Assembly (NCBI RefSeq): GCF_007655135.1
Contig: NC_045132.1
Location: forward strand, 9,052,001 to 9,116,000
Direction: 5' to 3'
Length of the DNA stretch: 64,000 nucleotides
DNA from: Punica granatum
Taxonomy: Eukaryota; Streptophyta; Magnoliopsida; Myrtales; Lythraceae
Part shown: piece by piece, positions 60,116-64,000 of the stretch
How the letters are laid out: the number at the start of each line of letters is the position of its first letter
How positions within the stretch are numbered: position 1 is the stretch's first letter
Translations under genes and position numbers: made by a program
The notes under the pieces: generated by a model
Databases searched by the model: none
Seen by the model: only the letters and a program-made list of their open reading frames with translations
Told to the model about the DNA's origin: nothing

Positions 60116-60370
60116 GCGTATGACAGTGAAACCAACTCTTTATCTTTTTCAGGAATAATTTGTGATAACTCTCACTTTTGAATAAATTAGTACTAATTGA
60201 ATTAAGTTATCATGATCTAATGATAACTTCTATATATTTTATGATACTAGTAATCATTAAGTGTGATAATCTTGGTGCATTTGGTGATAACTCTTGATTT
60301 TAAGTTATCATAACTAGCAATAACCTCTATAAAGTTATGACAACTAGTTATCACTAATTGCCATAACTTC
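60116..60370. other. AT-rich spacer
   Basis: Many short GATAACT / AGTTATC words in both orientations. No gene recognised. The copia remnant is cut off somewhere here. Confidence 0.45.
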
Positions 60371-60775
60371 ATAGTAATTTTCATTTTGAGTACATGAGGA
60401 CTAACCAGATTGCCATCGGTCAACCGTGCCTGAAAGAGAGCCTTTGAGACCTTGAACCTCTCATTCCGAGTCTGCCCTTGATAGAACTGCCTGAGATGTA
60501 CGATCATATATCATACGCCGTCGTTGTTTCTGCTGCTTCTACAACTTTGCATCCATGGTGGCCAGCATGAGAGATCCAACATCCATGGTGTCATCCTAAT
60601 GCTTACTATAAGCATCCTTCTCAGCTCAGGTGTCACTATCAGGTGGTGTCGAAGGAAGGGGTTACTCAAAGGCATATAACTTTTTTTTTCTCCTACTTGA
60701 GAACAATTCTCAAGTTTCGGTACCAGTCTAGAAAATTATTCCCAAACAACTTTTCTTTCAAGAACAGATCGCAAA
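60370..60775 (-). pseudogene. Copia gag relic
   Basis: The minus strand reads, across frameshifts, DLSLRSVLE near 60760, then NFLDWYRNLRIVLK, then LMLATMDAK near 60560, then VHLRQFYQGQTRNERFKVSK (about 60505-60440) and ALFQARLTDGNLVSPHVLKM. This is the N-terminal gag wording of many plant copia elements, in the right order. Stops interrupt it, and nothing downstream (protease, integrase, reverse transcriptase) remains. Confidence 0.7.
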
Positions 60776-61491
60776 GATAGGTCACTAATAGAATTAACTG
60801 CCATGAAAATTACCATAAAAATATGAATAATAAGTATTATGACATAACAATGTTTAACGAGGACTTTGTTAAATATTGCTCCCACTAAGTTTATATAATC
60901 AATGACCCTCAATATTGATTTGCAGAATCTCATTCTCATAGCAGGCCAAGATCTATATTCCACCAAATTCTGAGTCAGCGAGGGCAGATTCCCCTAGAAC
61001 TAGCTATTTAGGTAGGAAACTCCTTCCTAATTGCATCGTATGCAACTCTTAGTTAGTTGAGTGAATAACTCTCTATTTTGATCTACCTTATAGATCGAGG
61101 CCAAACTCCTCACCTCTAAACTCCTAATCTTATTAGGCTTGCTCAATTAAGTCTGACCCAACGGTAAGCATCATGCCTTACCAAGATAGATGAGAGCATC
61201 CTACAAGGCAAGGTCTACACACTTATCGATCTTGGCCTTGACGAGTGTCACATGTTGGAAGGCTAAAGAATTAATATCTCTTTGAGGGATTTTACTAAGG
61301 TTAAAGCAATCTCACCTTGTACTATTATGTTACTATTGCATAATCGGTCCTATGTATAACTCTTGTATTAACCCAACTATAGCCAAATTCATGTCTAGCA
61401 GTCATGTAGACAAACATTCACTACAAGCACACAAGGCACTAAGCATAAAATCCTATTTTATGCCTTTATCTATCCAAATTCTATCTACTTA
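60776..61491 (-). other. Leader region of the truncated copia element
   Basis: About 700 bases between the primer-binding site and gag, in element sense. No domain recognised. Confidence 0.4.
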
Positions 61492-61504
61492 GGCTGTGAT
61501 ACCA
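61492..61504 (-). other. Primer-binding site of the truncated copia element
   Basis: The minus strand reads TGGTATCACAGCC, one mismatch from the usual initiator-Met primer site TGGTATCAGAGCC. It sits two bases from the LTR end (AGCCAGCA). Confidence 0.7.
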
Positions 61505-62110
61505 ATTGCTGGCTTCACGAGGCCTAATAGAAAAGTAGAAGAACGAGAAATTCAAAATTTACTACCCGTGAAACTAATCCCAAGACCTATTAGAAGAATA
61601 AGAAAAGATAAAGCGCACCTGATTGCGATTTTATCATGATATGTTGATCCCAGTTCGTCAATTGAGCGCTTCATGTGTCGTGCCTCTACCGATCACCATA
61701 ATGACTGAATCGACGAGTCTTCGAGATCGCGGTGCTAGAGGCCAACCATCAAAGGAAATGTTGGTGCAACACCTGAAATTATTAAACTAGTGGACCTATT
61801 CAAATCGAATTATTTCGATCCGAACTTTCATATCTATAGACACACATATGCATACTTATATACATGCATATACAAACACATGCATCTCCATACATACTTC
61901 CATTTATACCTTTTTCAAGCCTTCCCATCTGCTTACTTGGGGCTTTAAGGTTGCACGGAGTGCCATTTGGCCTCTATGCAAAATGCCATTACGTGACTTA
62001 CCACGGAGATGCCAAGTGGCACTTATTTTGGATCCCTTGTGCTTTTGTTTCGTGTATAGATCTGATCCATTAAATCTGATAAAGTTGGAGTCCAATTAAT
62101 CGGCAAATTA

Positions 62111-62343
62111 TGCTTTGTTTGGTTTGTTAGTGTGATTTACTTTAACTTAATTCTACCCATAATAAAACAAAATAACTCATACAAAGTCAAAGGGTGAGTC
62201 TCATTTATACTACTTTTTTTTCACAACAAAACAAAATAACTCATACAAAGTCAAAGGGTGGGCCCCATACATAACCATTTATACAACTCTTTTTCAAAAT
62301 CAAAATATGATATTAAAATGTTACTTACAAACCAAACGCAGCA
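62111..62343. mobile_element. Tourist/PIF-Harbinger-like MITE, 233 bp, nested in the LTR
   Basis: The left end TGCTTTGTTTGGTTTGTTAG pairs with the right end (reverse complement TGCTGCGTTTGGTTTGTAAG). It is flanked by TTA on both sides (62108-62110, 62344-62346). The interior matches 27595-27827 (AACTCATACAAAGTCAAAGG twice, ACAAAACAAAATAA), and the length is the same. Confidence 0.85.
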
Positions 62344-63329
62344 TTAATCTCATTAAACATTCAAGTAATACAATTTGCACCTTTATTCGTCTAATCTCTA
62401 TTAGGTGATTCAACTGTTTCGTAATTACCCATCAATTTAGTTGTTGTGTGTGACCCTGTAAGTTCCTGATTACGTTGACAGTAATGTTGAAATCTCTATT
62501 TGAACATTACAAACAGTATGTGGCATCTAAAAATGCATCACAGTTACCCAAGTAATTTAAAAGTCATTTGATTAATGAACTTGTGAACTATATTACCATG
62601 CATTATCGTCATTTGTCCTCCATATCTCTATTGAACTCAAGGCATGGTCGATATCATCCTTGTATGGCTCAATCTCTCTTTATTGGTTTACCGGGCAAGT
62701 CTATTAAGTGAGCTCGATATCTCCATATCGACTCATTTAGGTATGCATATACTTTTAGATTTTATCCACCACGTGACCTGTGAGATATCGCTCCCATTAC
62801 GTTGGAGGGACAAATCATATTTTAGTCATTCACATTTCTCTCCATACTCTATGGCATTACCCAATTACTGCATTTATAATTAGTCTGTTACGATTGTCGT
62901 TTGACATTATCAAAGTATACAGTATTACATGTAGGAATGCATGGTGATCACGAGTCAAAGGACCACTGCACCATAGTCATTATGAGAATTGCTAATGGCA
63001 ATCACGTAACAACCCATATGACAGTCTCATGGGAGGTCAGTCCAGCACACAATACTCTTAATGCATACTTATAGTGCAACTCGATGTCTTCACATCTATG
63101 ACCGATGAGACTTGATCATCAATCTACACGCACGCTAGTCTTTCCGCATTATCGTTATCCTAGTTAAAGATAATATTTCGACTAGGCACATTTAGGAATA
63201 ATGTTCACAATTGACAAGATCTCACAATCAAGTCATACTTGATGCTTATGGAACCTGTCATTCCAACGATGCTATTGTGTAAAAGTAATAGCGCAACCAC
63301 ACAACAATAGAAATGCCTCATGTTCTTAA

Positions 63330-63485
63330 TGTCGTGATACATAATCGATGGTAGATTGCCTATGTGGCATACATCGTTCCTAATACTTAGTAGGCGAACA
63401 TAGCTCAATGTCATAATACTGAATCGATAACAGATTGCCCCTATGGCAGACATTATTCCCAACACATAGTGGGCAAACATAGCTC
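63330..63485. repeat. Tandem duplication inside the LTR, about 79-bp unit
   Basis: GTGATACATAATCGATGGTA / ATAATACTGAATCGATAACA, then AGATTGCC, ATGGCA or GTGGCA, and GAACATAGCTCA / AAACATAGCTCA follow one another at a constant offset in two diverged copies. Confidence 0.75.
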
Positions 63486-63536
63486 AAAAATAAATTAATC
63501 AAATCTGCTGAACTTTCAAATATTAGGTGATGCTCA

Positions 63537-64000
63537 CTAGGGAAAGAAAAAGGCTTGTATAGTCAAGTAATTGGAAAATAATAATTTTAAAAAAAAATTT
63601 ATAAAATATTAAATAAAAAAAAGGGCGGGGTGGGTCCTCGCATGTGAGACACCCACCCTATGGAGGGGAGGAATATGTTTTATGTAACGTAATTGTCTTA
63701 AATTTTCAATAACATCACGGTATTAACTAAAGGATAAAAAAAAAGACCTTTTCATTCACCTACCAATCTGCATTATCCCCGCTCCAGTACATACAAGCGA
63801 AATAGAATGGAACCATTGTAATTGTAATTATATTATTGAAAGAAGAATATTTTGATATATGGTTTGCACATGAAGATATAAAATATTGAATGTTGGGAAG
63901 CGTGCCAGCATAAGGAATTTGGACTGAGAATAGAGAAGAAAGGATACATAATATACATGGATAAAACTTCAATTTGACACAGCAGAGAGATTTCGCTTAA
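63537..64000. other. Intergenic sequence at the window edge
   Basis: AT-rich, with a short G/C patch (about 63625-63665). A 70-codon minus-strand frame (63760-63972) has no recognisable features. Confidence 0.4.

Larger units (their letters stand above)
61507..63536 (-). repeat. 5' LTR of the truncated copia element, about 2.0 kb
   Basis: In element sense it would begin TGAGCATCACC (63536 downwards) and end AGCCAGCA at 61507, next to the primer-binding site. The inner boundary is well supported; the outer one is chosen because it gives a TG start and is not confirmed by a second LTR. The LTR carries a 233-bp MITE (62111-62343), so its own length is about 1.8 kb. A two-copy tandem repeat lies near its outer end. 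No second LTR is in the window. Confidence 0.5.

Overview
This is an AT-rich plant nuclear window, probably a eudicot. The evidence is a UGT72-type plant secondary-product glycosyltransferase, a plant-only UPF0496/DUF677 protein, an intron-containing allantoinase relic and a typical mix of plant transposons (Ty1-copia, an Ogre/Tat-like LTR, Mutator-like MITEs, Tourist-like MITEs, tRNA-derived SINEs, Helitron-like ends). The species cannot be fixed from the sequence alone.

Only two genes look intact. A single-exon UDP-glycosyltransferase lies on the minus strand at the left edge (633-2111; an upstream ATG at 2171 is probably not used). A UPF0496 protein lies on the plus strand at 31238-32386, with a long 5'-UTR intron (30047-31221) and a pyrimidine-rich leader. 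Broken coding sequence comprises an allantoinase pseudogene (45.6-47.5 kb), a LINE RNase H relic (8.9-9.5 kb), a decayed copia element with both LTRs (36.7-41.8 kb) and a truncated second copia element (60.4-63.5 kb). Weaker coding-like traces lie at 27.0 kb, 35.7-36.2 kb and 42.6-43.2 kb.

Layout. 0-3 kb: UGT. 3-19 kb: AT-rich repeat territory with Mutator-like and other inverted-repeat elements, SINEs, a LINE relic and a nest of Helitron-like and duplicated segments (11.8-16 kb). 19.37-25.27 kb: one GC-richer block that reads as a 5.9-kb solo LTR of Ogre/Tat type with a perfect 5-bp target-site duplication. 25.3-29.6 kb: Helitron-like end, a Tourist-like MITE and a possible minus-strand transcript. 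29.6-32.8 kb: UPF0496 gene. 33.5-34.9 kb: a Mutator-like MITE remodelled by a 466-bp tandem duplication. 36.7-41.8 kb: copia. 43-49 kb: allantoinase relic with a 1-kb Mutator-like insertion. 51.5-60.1 kb: a run of inverted-repeat elements, two with perfect 9-bp target duplications (53.9 and 55.4 kb). 60.4-63.5 kb: copia remnant carrying a 233-bp MITE in its LTR.

The two intact genes show no sign of working together; the window is a gene-poor, transposon-shaped interval. The most informative features are the dated, nested transposition events. I found no convincing undescribed biochemical system. All identifications are from reading the sequence; no database search or alignment program was run.
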